Source: Gemmobacter nectariphilus
GTDB taxonomy: Bacteria > Pseudomonadota > Alphaproteobacteria > Rhodobacterales > Rhodobacteraceae
Assembly: GCA_020721445.1 (NCBI GenBank)
Contig: DYMU01000001.1
Coordinates: forward strand, 1 to 64,000
Length of the DNA: 64,000 nt
Direction of reading: 5' to 3'
How positions within the stretch are numbered: the stretch's first letter is position 1; the number at the start of each line of letters is the position of its first letter. The translations under genes and the position numbers were made by a program. The notes under the pieces are model-generated. The model was not told the DNA's origin. It did no database searches and worked only from the letters and a program-made list of their open reading frames with translations. Below, piece after piece: positions 6,933 through 15,564 of this stretch.

Positions 6933-8681
6933 TTACGGCGCGGCAACAGCGGCGTCTTCCAGACGGAGCTGGACCTTGCTGCGCCCGCCCCAGTGATTGA
7001 CCTCCAGCCGCCCGCACAGGTGAAAGCGGCGGTGGCCAGCGTCGATCAGTGCGGGGCCAAGGGGGCCGTCAAAGGCACCAAAGGCCATCGCCTCGATGGC
7101 GGCGCCCATGCCATCCGAGATGGCAAGCTTGAGGTGCTTTTCGCCAATCCGGCGCGGGACGATCGCCACATCGGCAAAGGCAAAGCGCGGCGCCGGGGCA
7201 CCTTGGCCAAACGGCCCCGCGGCATCGATCTGCTCGATAAAGCCGGGGGTGGCGGCGGATGGCATCAGCAAGCTGTCGATCCGCATCTCGCGCGGGCCTT
7301 CGCGGCCCGCGCCTTGGCGGGCAAGAAGGTCAGACAGCCGCGCCATGGCCGCATCCAGTTGGTCACGCGCCACGGTCAACCCCGCCGCCATCCGGTGACC
7401 GCCGCCCTTGATCAGCAGCCCTTCTGCCGCCACCCGCTGCACCGCGGCACCAAGATCAACTCCTGCAACCGACCGGCCCGAGCCTTTGCCCTCGCCCCCC
7501 TCCAGCCCGATCACAATGGCGGGGCGGTTGAAGGCTTCCTTCAGCCGCGCCGCCACAATGCCGACCACGCCGGGATGCCAGCCTTCGCCCGCCGCCCAGA
7601 CCAGCGGCGCATCAAGGCCGCGCGCTTCGGCCTGTGCCATCGCCTCTTCGCGCACGGCCTCGGTCAGTACGCGCCGTTCGGTGTTCAACTGGTCCAGCCG
7701 CGCCGCCATCGCAGCGGCCGCGCGGGCGTTGTCGCTGGCCAGCAGACGCGCACCAAGGTCGGCCTGACCGATTCTGCCACCCGCGTTGACCCGTGGCCCC
7801 AGCACAAAGCCCAGCGCATAGGGCGTGGGGGCCTGTTCCATCCGCGCGACATCGGCCAGTGCCACCAACCCCACCCGCTCGCGCCGGGCCATGACGCGCA
7901 GCCCCTGCCGCACCAACGCGCGGTTGACGCCGATCAGCGGCGCCACATCGGCCACGGTGGCAAGCGCCACCAGATCCAGCATGGCCATCAGGTCAGGGCC
8001 GGTTACCCCTTCGGCGCGCAACCGACGATTTGCCTCGACCAGCATCAAGAACACCACCGAGGCCGCGCAAAGATGCGCCAGCTCACCCGACTCGTCCTGC
8101 CGGTTGGGGTTCACCACGGCCACGGCGGGCGGCAATGTCTCGGCCCCAAGGTGGTGATCCAGCACCACCACATCACATCCCGCCGCCGCGATCGGGCCAT
8201 GCGAAAGCGTGCCGCAATCGACGCAGACGATAAGGTCATGCGCCGCCCCCAAGGCCGCCATGGCAGGGACATTGGGACCATAGCCTTCGTCGATCCGGTC
8301 AGGGATATACAGCGTGGCCGTCCGCCCCATGGCGCGCAGCCAGTCAATCAGCAGCGCCGCAGACGCCCCGCCGTCAACGTCATAATCGGCAAAGACCGCA
8401 ATCCGTTCATGCGCGGTAACCGCTTTCACAAACCGCGCGGCCGCCAGCCCCATGTCGCGCAGCCGCAACGGATCGGGCAACAGCTCGCGCAGCACGGGTG
8501 AAAGGAAACCCGCCGCATCTGCCGGGGCCACGCCCCGACGGACCAGAATGTGGCACAGTGCCATCGGCAGTCGGGTGTGTTGCGCCATGGCCTCGGCCAG
8601 ACGCTCTTCCTCGACCGACGGGCCCACCCAACGGCGGCCGGTCACCGAGGCTTCGACATTCAGAAAAGCGCGCGGGATCAT
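6933..8681 (-). CDS. recJ: single-stranded-DNA-specific exonuclease RecJ
   Basis: A 582-residue 5'-3' exonuclease acting on single-stranded DNA in recombination and repair. The DHH phosphoesterase motifs are visible: FADYDVDGG near residue 80, DCGTLSHGP, VVLDHHLGAE near 160, and the DHHA1 motif with GSGRSVAG and KGGGHRMAAGL in the C-terminal half. Length is normal. The ATG at 8681 is chosen over a TTG six codons upstream. It lies downstream of glpX and hom on the same strand, an order common in Rhodobacteraceae, although a hairpin repeat separates it from glpX. Confidence 0.94.
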   Translation of the reverse strand: MIPRAFLNVEASVTGRRWVGPSVEEERLAEAMAQHTRLPMALCHILVRRGVAPADAAGFLSPVLRELLPDPLRLRDMGLAAARFVKAVTAHERIAVFADYDVDGGASAALLIDWLRAMGRTATLYIPDRIDEGYGPNVPAMAALGAAHDLIVCVDCGTLSHGPIAAAGCDVVVLDHHLGAETLPPAVAVVNPNRQDESGELAHLCAASVVFLMLVEANRRLRAEGVTGPDLMAMLDLVALATVADVAPLIGVNRALVRQGLRVMARRERVGLVALADVARMEQAPTPYALGFVLGPRVNAGGRIGQADLGARLLASDNARAAAAMAARLDQLNTERRVLTEAVREEAMAQAEARGLDAPLVWAAGEGWHPGVVGIVAARLKEAFNRPAIVIGLEGGEGKGSGRSVAGVDLGAAVQRVAAEGLLIKGGGHRMAAGLTVARDQLDAAMARLSDLLARQGAGREGPREMRIDSLLMPSAATPGFIEQIDAAGPFGQGAPAPRFAFADVAIVPRRIGEKHLKLAISDGMGAAIEAMAFGAFDGPLGPALIDAGHRRFHLCGRLEVNHWGGRSKVQLRLEDAAVAAP

Positions 8682-8750
8682 GGCAAGGGTCTGCACCAAG
8701 CCGCCGGGCGCTTCAACCCCCGACCCCGCGCTTTGGGCCGGGGTCGGAAG

Positions 8751-8819
8751 CCTCCGGCGGGGATATTTTCAGAAAGAGAAAGGTGTTTTCAGTTTTCTCT
8801 TTCCCCAAATATCCCGGGG
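8751..8819. repeat. dispersed intergenic repeat forming a long hairpin, copy pair 1
   Basis: CCTCCGGCGGGGATATTTTC with a following AGAAAGAGAAAG (8751-8782) meets an inverted partner (8793-8819), so GGATATTT pairs with AAATATCC and AAAGAGAAA with TTTCTCTTT. It lies downstream of glpX and may terminate its transcript. Related copies lie at 33733, 42140 and 44275. Confidence 0.7.
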
Positions 8820-8869
8820 TGAGGCCGCAGGCCGAGGGGCAGAGCCCCTCTGCGCCCATCCGTTCGGAC

Positions 8870-9847
8870 TCAACGGATCGGGTTGCGATAGGTCATCCGG
8901 CGCACCGAGCCGGTTTTTGACCGCATCAGGATGGTTTCCGTGGTCAGATGCTCGGGCTCGCGCTTGATCCCGGCCAGCAGGCTGCCGTCGGTGACGCCGG
9001 TGGCCGCAAAGATCACGTCGCCGCGCACCAGATCGTCGCGGGTGTAGACACGGTCAAAGTTGTCGATCCCGGCCTTGCGGGCGCGGGCGCGTTCATCATC
9101 GTTGCGAAACAGCAGTTTGCCATAGAACTGGCCGCCCATGCACTTGAGCGCGGCGGCCGCCAGCACGCCTTCGGGGGCCCCGCCCGAGCCCATGTACATG
9201 TCGATGCCCGTCAGGTGTGGTTCGGCGCAATGCATCACGCCGGCCACATCGCCATCGGTGATCAGCCGGATCGCCGCTCCGGTCGAGCGCAACTCGTCAA
9301 TCATCGCTTCGTGGCGTGGGCGTTCAAGGACGCAGACCGTGATATCCTTGGTCGAGCATCCCTTGGCCGCGGCAAGGGCCGAGACCCGTTCTGACGCTGT
9401 CATGGCAAGCGTCACGGTGCCGGGGCGATGGCCCGGACCGATGGCCAGCTTTTCCATGTAGACGTCGGGCGCATGCAGCAGGCTGCCGCGCGGGGCCATG
9501 GCGATCACTGTCAGGGCGTTGGGCATGTCCTTTGCGGTCAGCGTGGTGCCTTCCAGCGGATCAAGCGCGATATCGACCGCCGGGCCTTTGCCGGTGCCGA
9601 CCTCTTCGCCGATGAACAGCATCGGGGCCTCGTCCCGCTCGCCTTCGCCGATCACCACGACGCCGGCGATATCAAGCAGGTTCAACTGGTCGCGCATCGC
9701 GTTTACAGCGGCCTGATCGGCGGCCTTTTCGTCGCCGCGCCCCACCAGTGCCGCACTGGCAAGCGCTGCCGCTTCGGAGACGCGGGCAAGGCCCAGCGAC
9801 AGAAGGCGGTCTTGAAACTCGGCAACCTGGGTCGGGGCAACGGCCAT
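8870..9847 (-). CDS. glpX: class II fructose-1,6-bisphosphatase
   Basis: A 325-residue enzyme of the GlpX family, which removes the 1-phosphate of fructose 1,6-bisphosphate in gluconeogenesis and, in phototrophs, in the Calvin cycle. Family motifs are visible: GRGDEKAADQAAV, VVIGEGERDEAPML, the metal-site DPLEGTTLTAKDMPNAL near residues 90-106, and GSGGAPEGVLAAAAL near 190. The ATG at 9847 follows AAAGGAAAG at good spacing; an upstream in-frame start would add 15 unlikely residues. It lies 236 bases downstream of hom on the same strand. Confidence 0.95.
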   Translation of the reverse strand: MAVAPTQVAEFQDRLLSLGLARVSEAAALASAALVGRGDEKAADQAAVNAMRDQLNLLDIAGVVVIGEGERDEAPMLFIGEEVGTGKGPAVDIALDPLEGTTLTAKDMPNALTVIAMAPRGSLLHAPDVYMEKLAIGPGHRPGTVTLAMTASERVSALAAAKGCSTKDITVCVLERPRHEAMIDELRSTGAAIRLITDGDVAGVMHCAEPHLTGIDMYMGSGGAPEGVLAAAALKCMGGQFYGKLLFRNDDERARARKAGIDNFDRVYTRDDLVRGDVIFAATGVTDGSLLAGIKREPEHLTTETILMRSKTGSVRRMTYRNPIR

Positions 9848-10009
9848 GATCTTTCCTTTTATCAGGGTTTGAGCCGCCTTAGCGCGAACCATGCCTTTGC
9901 GGCAAGCGTGATGGCGCTAACAGACGCAAGGCTTGTGGCACTGCACCGTGACCAGCGCAGGGGTGTGACCTTCGGGCCGAGCCGTCCGCATCCGCCCTGT
10001 CAGCCGCGG

Positions 10010-10056
10010 ACGGGCCATCGGCCCGTTGGGGCACCTGCCCCAAAGGCAGGCCTGCC
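10010..10056. terminator. three successive GC hairpins downstream of hom
   Basis: ACGGGCC/GGCCCGT (10010-10026), GGGGCA/TGCCCC (10028-10041) and the palindrome GGCAGGCCTGCC (10045-10056) follow the hom stop on the minus strand. There is no long U run, so this may be a transcript-stabilising or weakly terminating structure. Confidence 0.4.
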
Positions 10057-10083
10057 GTTCGGCACCCAGCCCAGCCCCGTAGG

Positions 10084-11379
10084 TCACACCTCTTCGATGC
10101 GAATAGCAACGGGTGCGCCGATCAGAACGCCGGTGGTGTCGAATTGCGCCATGGCGAAGGCCACATCCGAGGGCGAGGCCTTGTGCGTGACGATCAGCAC
10201 CGTGGCCTTGTTGTCCGCCTCACCGGGTTGGTTCAACTGGCGCATCTGGTCGATCGAGATCCCGGCCTCGCCCAACGCAGTGGCGATCTTGGCCAGCGCA
10301 CCGGGTTTGTCGAGCAGCGTCATGCGCAGGTAATAGGAGGCGGGGGTGGCGGATTTGGCGGCAATCGGGGTGGCCAGAGTGCTGGCCGGGCGGCCAAAGG
10401 TGGAAACCCGGGTGCCGCGCGCGATGTCGATCACGTCGGCCATCACCGCGCTGGCGGTGGGCCCTTCGCCCGCGCCCGCACCGCGCATCACGATCTGGCC
10501 AACGCTGTCGCCTTCCAGCACCACCATGTTGGTGCCGCCCTGCAACTGGCCCAATGGGCTTTCGGCGGGCACAAGGCAGGGGGTCATCCGTTGCTCCAGC
10601 CCGCGGCCGGTCATTTGCGCAACACCCAACAGCTTGATGTGATAGCCCATATCATCGGCCAGATTGATGTCGTCGATCGACACATTGCCGATGCCTTCCA
10701 ATTCGACCTTGTCGAACGACACCTTGGTGCCAAAGGCGATGGCCGCCAGCAGCGCCAGTTTGTGGCCCGCGTCGATGCCGCCGACGTCAAGGTTCGGGTC
10801 CGCCTCCAGATAGCCCAATTGCCGGGCCTCTTCGAACACCACCTCATAGGGCAGGCCTGCGGCCTGCATCCGGGTCAGGATGTAGTTGCAGGTGCCGTTC
10901 ATCACGCCCATAACCCGGCGCATCTGATTGCCGGCCAATCCTTCGGTCAGGGTCTTGATCACCGGGATGCCGCCCGCCACCGCCGCTTCGAACCGGATCA
11001 CCCGACCCTTGGCCTCGGCGGCCTCGGCCAGGGCCTGGCCGTGATGCGCCAGCAATGCCTTGTTGGCAGTGACCACATCCTTGCCTGCCGCAATCGCGGC
11101 CTCGGTCGCCAGCTTGGCCGGGCCGTCATGGCCGCCCATCACCTCGACCAGCACATCGACATCGTCGCGCGCGGCCAGGGCAACGGGGTCTGCCTCCCAC
11201 ACAAAGCCCGACAGATCGGCGTCGCGGTTTTTCGTGCGATCCCGCGCGGATACCGCCGTGATCACCACCGGGCGACCGGCGCGAGCACTGATCAGATCGG
11301 CATGGCGCTGGATGATCTTGACGACGCCGATCCCAACCGTGCCCAACCCGGCAAGGCCAATTCGCAAGGGGGCAGACAT
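10084..11379 (-). CDS. hom: homoserine dehydrogenase
   Basis: A 431-residue enzyme that reduces aspartate semialdehyde to homoserine for threonine, methionine and isoleucine synthesis. An N-terminal NAD(P)-binding motif reads GLAGLGTVGIGVV; the substrate region shows NGTCNYILTRM and GYLEADPNLDVGGIDAGHKLALLA, where the family's catalytic Lys and Asp lie. Residues about 350-425 form an ACT domain (YYLRMTLLDKPGALAKIA), which usually binds threonine for feedback inhibition. GGAG precedes the ATG at 11379. Length and domain order are normal. It leads the hom-glpX-recJ gene order. Confidence 0.96.
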   Translation of the reverse strand: MSAPLRIGLAGLGTVGIGVVKIIQRHADLISARAGRPVVITAVSARDRTKNRDADLSGFVWEADPVALAARDDVDVLVEVMGGHDGPAKLATEAAIAAGKDVVTANKALLAHHGQALAEAAEAKGRVIRFEAAVAGGIPVIKTLTEGLAGNQMRRVMGVMNGTCNYILTRMQAAGLPYEVVFEEARQLGYLEADPNLDVGGIDAGHKLALLAAIAFGTKVSFDKVELEGIGNVSIDDINLADDMGYHIKLLGVAQMTGRGLEQRMTPCLVPAESPLGQLQGGTNMVVLEGDSVGQIVMRGAGAGEGPTASAVMADVIDIARGTRVSTFGRPASTLATPIAAKSATPASYYLRMTLLDKPGALAKIATALGEAGISIDQMRQLNQPGEADNKATVLIVTHKASPSDVAFAMAQFDTTGVLIGAPVAIRIEEV

Positions 11380-11487
11380 GGGGCACTCCGTTCGTCGTTT
11401 TGCCTGTGGTCATAGACCGTTCGCCCTGCCATGGCAACGCGAGCGACCGGGCGCATCGCAGCAAATTCTGCTAATCGGGCGGACTGC

Positions 11488-11724
11488 CTATTGGCTGCGC
11501 AGTCGGGCCGCCTTGGCGCGCAACCGGGCGGCCCGCGCCTCGACCGGGCCCACAACCTGCTGCGCCGACCCGATGGCATCGGCCTGTGCCAGAATCCCCT
11601 CGATCGGCACCAGTTCGGCGGCAGGGCCAGGGTCGGCCCGGCCCGCTGCCAGATCAGGCAGCTGGGCACAGGCCGCAAGCGCGGCACATCCGATCAGGCA
11701 GGCAAAACGGGCGAGAGGGCGCAT
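11488..11724 (-). CDS. small lipoprotein of unknown function
   Basis: A 78-residue protein with a lipoprotein signal: basic start MRPLARF, hydrophobic stretch, and lipobox CAALAAC with acylated Cys at residue 19. The mature part is Ala-rich with a helical, charged C-terminus. I do not recognise the family. It is flanked by hom and a divergent membrane protein gene. The clear lipobox supports that it is real. Confidence 0.65.
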   Translation of the reverse strand: MRPLARFACLIGCAALAACAQLPDLAAGRADPGPAAELVPIEGILAQADAIGSAQQVVGPVEARAARLRAKAARLRSQ

Positions 11725-11939
11725 TCTTGGCTTCCGGTCGTCAGGGGGCGCACAGGGTTTGTGCTGGACGAAACCCTAGAAGTCCTTGCGCAGCGGGGCA
11801 AGACAGCTTGGTTCTGCTTCAGGCATGCTTTCGCGCCTGCCACGGGCGGTTCAGGCATCGCGGCCCCTCTCGACCCGGCGGCGTGGTTCGGCTAAGGGAC
11901 CATGCCGGGGCATCGTTCCCGAGGCCGACGGAGACGCCG

Positions 11940-12443
11940 ATGACCACCCCAGATGACCGCCCTGCCATTCTGGCCGAATTGCGCGCCTCGCCGCCACGTC
12001 GTGTGGTGGGGGTGGGCGTCTTGCTGATCCTTGGCACGGCCCTGCTGTATCTGTGGCTGACACTGCCGGTTGCGGGTCTGGGCTGGACCGCGTTCTTGCT
12101 GGTTTTCGGTGGCCTGTCGCTGTGGGTGTCGCTGCGGATGTGGACGGCGACCGAAGGCCGACTGGTTCTGACCGCAGATGCCTTGTGCGACGCGCAAGGC
12201 AAGGTGCTGGCCCGGGTTGACATGGTGCGGGCCGTCAACCGCGGCGTGTTTGCCTTCAAACCCGCCGGCGGCTTTACCCTGGTGCTAAGCCAGCCAGGCC
12301 CGCGCGCATGGGCGCCGGGCCTGTGGTGGCGCATCGGCCGCCGTGTCGGGGTCGGCGGTGTCACGCACCGGCACGAAGCGCGCTACATGGCCGAAGTGCT
12401 GGACCAGTTGTGTCAGTCGCGCAATGGCACCCGGCAAGATTAG
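11940..12443 (+). CDS. small inner-membrane protein, unknown function
   Basis: A 167-residue protein with two adjacent membrane segments (residues about 22-42 and 47-66) followed by a soluble C-terminal domain with a PH-like look: RLVLTADALCDAQGKVLARVDMVRAVNRG. This layout resembles small membrane proteins with a bacterial PH-like fold, but the match is only by pattern. The ATG at 11940 follows a GGAGACG-like site. Its end overlaps the stop of the convergent Tad-like gene at 12440 by four bases. Confidence 0.7.
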   Translation: MTTPDDRPAILAELRASPPRRVVGVGVLLILGTALLYLWLTLPVAGLGWTAFLLVFGGLSLWVSLRMWTATEGRLVLTADALCDAQGKVLARVDMVRAVNRGVFAFKPAGGFTLVLSQPGPRAWAPGLWWRIGRRVGVGGVTHRHEARYMAEVLDQLCQSRNGTRQD

Positions 12444-13042
12444 CCGCAGGCCACGTTCAGCATGCAGACCTTGGGCACAAAGCGTGGCCGGGTCACCACC
12501 ACGTGTTTCTTGTCGCCCGCAAGGGGCCTGATGAAGGCATAGACGGACTCGCCCATCAAAGGCTCAAAATCGGTAACCGTCTCGACCACGACAATCGAAT
12601 CCCCATCGGCCAGGTCCGGCAGATGGCTTTCGATCGTCAAAACGCTGTCGGTTGTCAGCGGGGCAAGCGACCCGCCGCTGGCGCGTGACCAGATCACTTC
12701 GTATTTGTCGTTGGTGCCGTTGTAGAAAATACTGGTGACCCGCGTTTCGGTTGGCAGGCTTGGACCCATCATATAGTCCATCGTGCCGAACAGGCCTTCG
12801 ACATAGGTCTCGGACACCGGGGCGAATTCCCGGGTGATCAGGTCCGATATCGTGTAGGCCGCCTTTTGCGACCGGTTCACCACATCCCAGGCATCCCAGT
12901 AGGTGTAGGTGCCCATGATGGCGAACAGATACAGCGGAAACATCACGATCATTTCCGCCGCCATCAGACCGTCTTCTTCGCGGGCAAAGCCGCGACAGGT
13001 CATCTTCATGAAATCCGAGATACGCTTCATTTGTTCACCCAT
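12440..13042 (-). CDS. TadE/TadF-like pilus assembly protein
   Basis: A 200-residue protein with the TadE-like signature: a basic start, then EEDGLMAAEMIVMFPLYLFAIMGTYTYW, in which a charged stretch and a conserved Glu precede one membrane segment at residues about 28-48. The remainder is predicted extracytoplasmic. Such pseudopilin-like proteins help assemble Flp/Tad pili. It is the last of three minus-strand genes of the same type. No Tad ATPase, secretin or pilin gene is next to them. Confidence 0.72.
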   Translation of the reverse strand: MGEQMKRISDFMKMTCRGFAREEDGLMAAEMIVMFPLYLFAIMGTYTYWDAWDVVNRSQKAAYTISDLITREFAPVSETYVEGLFGTMDYMMGPSLPTETRVTSIFYNGTNDKYEVIWSRASGGSLAPLTTDSVLTIESHLPDLADGDSIVVVETVTDFEPLMGESVYAFIRPLAGDKKHVVVTRPRFVPKVCMLNVACG

Positions 13043-13050
13043 ACCCGTCC

Positions 13051-13590
13051 CTACGACGGCTCGTTCACGAAGGCAGTGATCGAGGCAATGCTGATCCTGC
13101 CCGACGTGTCCTTTTTCAACTGACGGCCGAACATCATGTTGGGGAAAAGCACCGGAATATTGACACAGGCCCGCACCAGCATGATTTCATTCTGACGACC
13201 GGGATCGAAGGTCACCGATGGCTGCATATTTTCGTCATCGTTGTTCACGCAGGCCACCGGGGTGGCCGGCATTGCCCAGGTGGTGGTCGACACCGGCCGC
13301 ATGTCGATCATCAACTGGTCAGCGCAATCATTGATGATCCGCGCCCGGTTGCAGATTGCCGTTTTCAGCTTGTCCGGCGAAGGTTCACTTACCATGCCCA
13401 GCCGGATTTCACGCATCGACACATCCAGCGCATGGTCCAGCATCACCGACTTGATCTGCATGATGCCAAGTTCGATTGCCCAGAAGAAAAATCCCAGGAA
13501 CACCGGAAAGAACAGGGCGAACTCGATGGCTGCCAGTCCCTTCTCGTCCTTGCGGAACCGGCGAAACATTAGGGCGATGCGGCGTGTCAT
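13051..13590 (-). CDS. TadE-like pilus assembly protein
   Basis: A 179-residue protein with FRKDEKGLAAIEFALFFPVFLGFFFW at residues about 13-38, the classic TadE start in which a Glu follows the processing glycine and precedes a membrane helix. The rest has several Cys and is expected outside the cytoplasm. Its start overlaps the stop of the TadG-like gene (13587-13590), and the next gene starts eight bases after its stop, so the three form one transcription unit. Confidence 0.82.
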   Translation of the reverse strand: MTRRIALMFRRFRKDEKGLAAIEFALFFPVFLGFFFWAIELGIMQIKSVMLDHALDVSMREIRLGMVSEPSPDKLKTAICNRARIINDCADQLMIDMRPVSTTTWAMPATPVACVNNDDENMQPSVTFDPGRQNEIMLVRACVNIPVLFPNMMFGRQLKKDTSGRISIASITAFVNEPS

Positions 13591-15203
13591 TGGGTCAACT
13601 TCAACTGGCTGATGTTGGTGGCGATGGACCGGAAGGCGGTGCGGATCTCAAGCCCGGCGGCGTTGAAGTAATGGGCCGGAGAGCTTGCGCAATTGGAGAT
13701 TGCCGTCTGGCCGGGCGGCGGGGCCTCGAACGCGATGCCGTAGACAATCACATCCTCGGCATGGGCCGCGCTGCATACCTGCTGCAACTGGCTGTTCTTG
13801 GCCGCCGGAGCCACAAACGTGCGAAACATTTGCTGCACTTGCGTCAGGGTCATATTTACAAGGGGATTGTCGAAGAAGTATTTTTCCACGGCCGGCACGC
13901 TACGTTTGGCCCAAACCTGTTCCCAGGTCTGCTGGACGGGGTTGGTGCCGATCGGAGTCGCATACCACCCTGTGTAATAAGTCTTGCTGCCGACAGTTGC
14001 TGTGGCAGGAAGGTAATAGGGCTTGCTGGTGCCCACATTGTGATAGACGGTATATACATCATTATCAGCGCGCCAGATGTTCGATGTGCCTGTGCGGAAC
14101 CCATCGTTGATGTAGCCGTGTTGAACGTTTTCACCATCGGTCATCAGGACAACAATCTTCATCGCCTCCCGGTCACCATAGCCAAAAGGACGATTGCCGA
14201 ACGAGGCCGGGGTTTTCCCATCGGCCACAGCGGCGTCAACCATCGGCGCACCCGCCGGATCCAGCAGTGACATGCCCCACTTCATACCCAGATGGATAGA
14301 GGTGTTACCTTTGGCCGAGAGGCCGTTGATGTGGTTTTTCAGCGCCGTACTATCATTGGTTGGCGCAAGAACCATGTTGTTCGTGGCCTTGATGCAAGGG
14401 ATGTAGCTGATGCCCGGCAAATCTTTTGCACTGGAAGCAGAAAGGTCGTTGGAATCGGCGTAGGCCGCCACCGGATAGTTGGCCGTCGCCGGAATCCCGA
14501 GCTGACCGAAACTTTCCGGCGGCAGGTCGAAACAATTCGCATCCGTGATGTTGTGGTCGTCAACCCGATTGACAAAAACATCCTGCAGATACTGCGGCAG
14601 ATTGACCTGGGCATTATACGGCACGATCGCCATGGAAATCCGGTTTTCGGCATCCTGATCCAGCACCGTATCGACAAATTCCGTTGCCGCCGTTTTCAGG
14701 TTTGTCAGCTTCGTTCCGGACATCGACCCCGACACGTCCAGCACCAGCACAATCTCGATGTTGTTGATCCGCTGTTCGGCGCGCGACTTGGCGTTGGCGC
14801 TCAGCTTGAGTTTGTTTTCCAGATCCCAAAGGTTCATGAAGGTCGGTGTCAGCACAATCTGGGCCTCGGTCGACACGACGGAGGAGTTCAAGGTTTTTTC
14901 CGTCACCACCGACTTCAGGCTGTCGCCAAGACCGGCCTTGTTGAAATAATCGACGACCACGGCGTTGGAATCGCTGGCTTGCGTCAACGACGCGGCGGCA
15001 AGCGTGGCACGGTCTGACGTCTGTTGCAGCTTGGTGCGCGTGGTTTCAAACTGGATGATGTCAAGGCCAAAGCCGGCAAGCGCCAGCATCATCGTCATGA
15101 CGATCACGGTGAAGACAACGATCTGGCCATCTTCGTCTTTGGCAAACCGCTGCATTGGGCGCGGTGAAATGGTTTTGGCAGCAATTTTAACGACGCGGTC
15201 CAT
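13587..15203 (-). CDS. TadG-like pilus protein with VWA domain
   Basis: A 538-residue protein. Residues about 24-50 (DEDGQIVVFTVIVMTMMLAL) are the TadG/TadE N-terminal membrane segment. A von Willebrand A domain starts at about 150 with a complete MIDAS motif DVSGSMSG (156-163) and continues with MTDGENVQHG in the middle of the protein. The family usually assists Tad pilus assembly or surface adhesion and needs a divalent metal. The ATG at 15203 is chosen over upstream in-frame codons because the membrane segment then starts normally. It is the first gene of the three-gene unit. Confidence 0.85.
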   Translation of the reverse strand: MDRVVKIAAKTISPRPMQRFAKDEDGQIVVFTVIVMTMMLALAGFGLDIIQFETTRTKLQQTSDRATLAAASLTQASDSNAVVVDYFNKAGLGDSLKSVVTEKTLNSSVVSTEAQIVLTPTFMNLWDLENKLKLSANAKSRAEQRINNIEIVLVLDVSGSMSGTKLTNLKTAATEFVDTVLDQDAENRISMAIVPYNAQVNLPQYLQDVFVNRVDDHNITDANCFDLPPESFGQLGIPATANYPVAAYADSNDLSASSAKDLPGISYIPCIKATNNMVLAPTNDSTALKNHINGLSAKGNTSIHLGMKWGMSLLDPAGAPMVDAAVADGKTPASFGNRPFGYGDREAMKIVVLMTDGENVQHGYINDGFRTGTSNIWRADNDVYTVYHNVGTSKPYYLPATATVGSKTYYTGWYATPIGTNPVQQTWEQVWAKRSVPAVEKYFFDNPLVNMTLTQVQQMFRTFVAPAAKNSQLQQVCSAAHAEDVIVYGIAFEAPPPGQTAISNCASSPAHYFNAAGLEIRTAFRSIATNISQLKLTQ

Positions 15204-15564
15204 GCTCTCTGGTCCCCTAAATGCCACAAGAGCCGCCCCCACGGTCTTCTGGCCACACGATACACCTTCCATAGGGCGCACCAAGCAGGGCAAAATTGTG
15301 GCAAATGCCGATGGCCGGGGAATCGCCGCGGGGCACAGGAAACGATCCGGGCCTTTGCAGATTATTGTCGACCAATCGGTAACAGAACAGAATACGCTGC
15401 ATCGGGGCCGGACAGATGCCGACCTTGGCAATGGCGAAGGGCACGCAAATCGATTCGCATTTTCTGCATCTCTCGTCACCTTTTGCTGTGAAGCTGGCGC
15501 GATCCCGCGTTAGGCTTGCCGCAGGCGCAGGATATCTGCGCCTTGCCTGACGGGAGGGACTGGC
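15204..15564. promoter_or_regulatory. divergent intergenic region, Tad-like genes and glutamate dehydrogenase
   Basis: This 361-base stretch separates two divergent genes and should hold both promoters. It is less GC-rich than the coding DNA. GGGAGGGA precedes the dehydrogenase ATG. I see no clear operator and no RNA gene. Confidence 0.5.
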
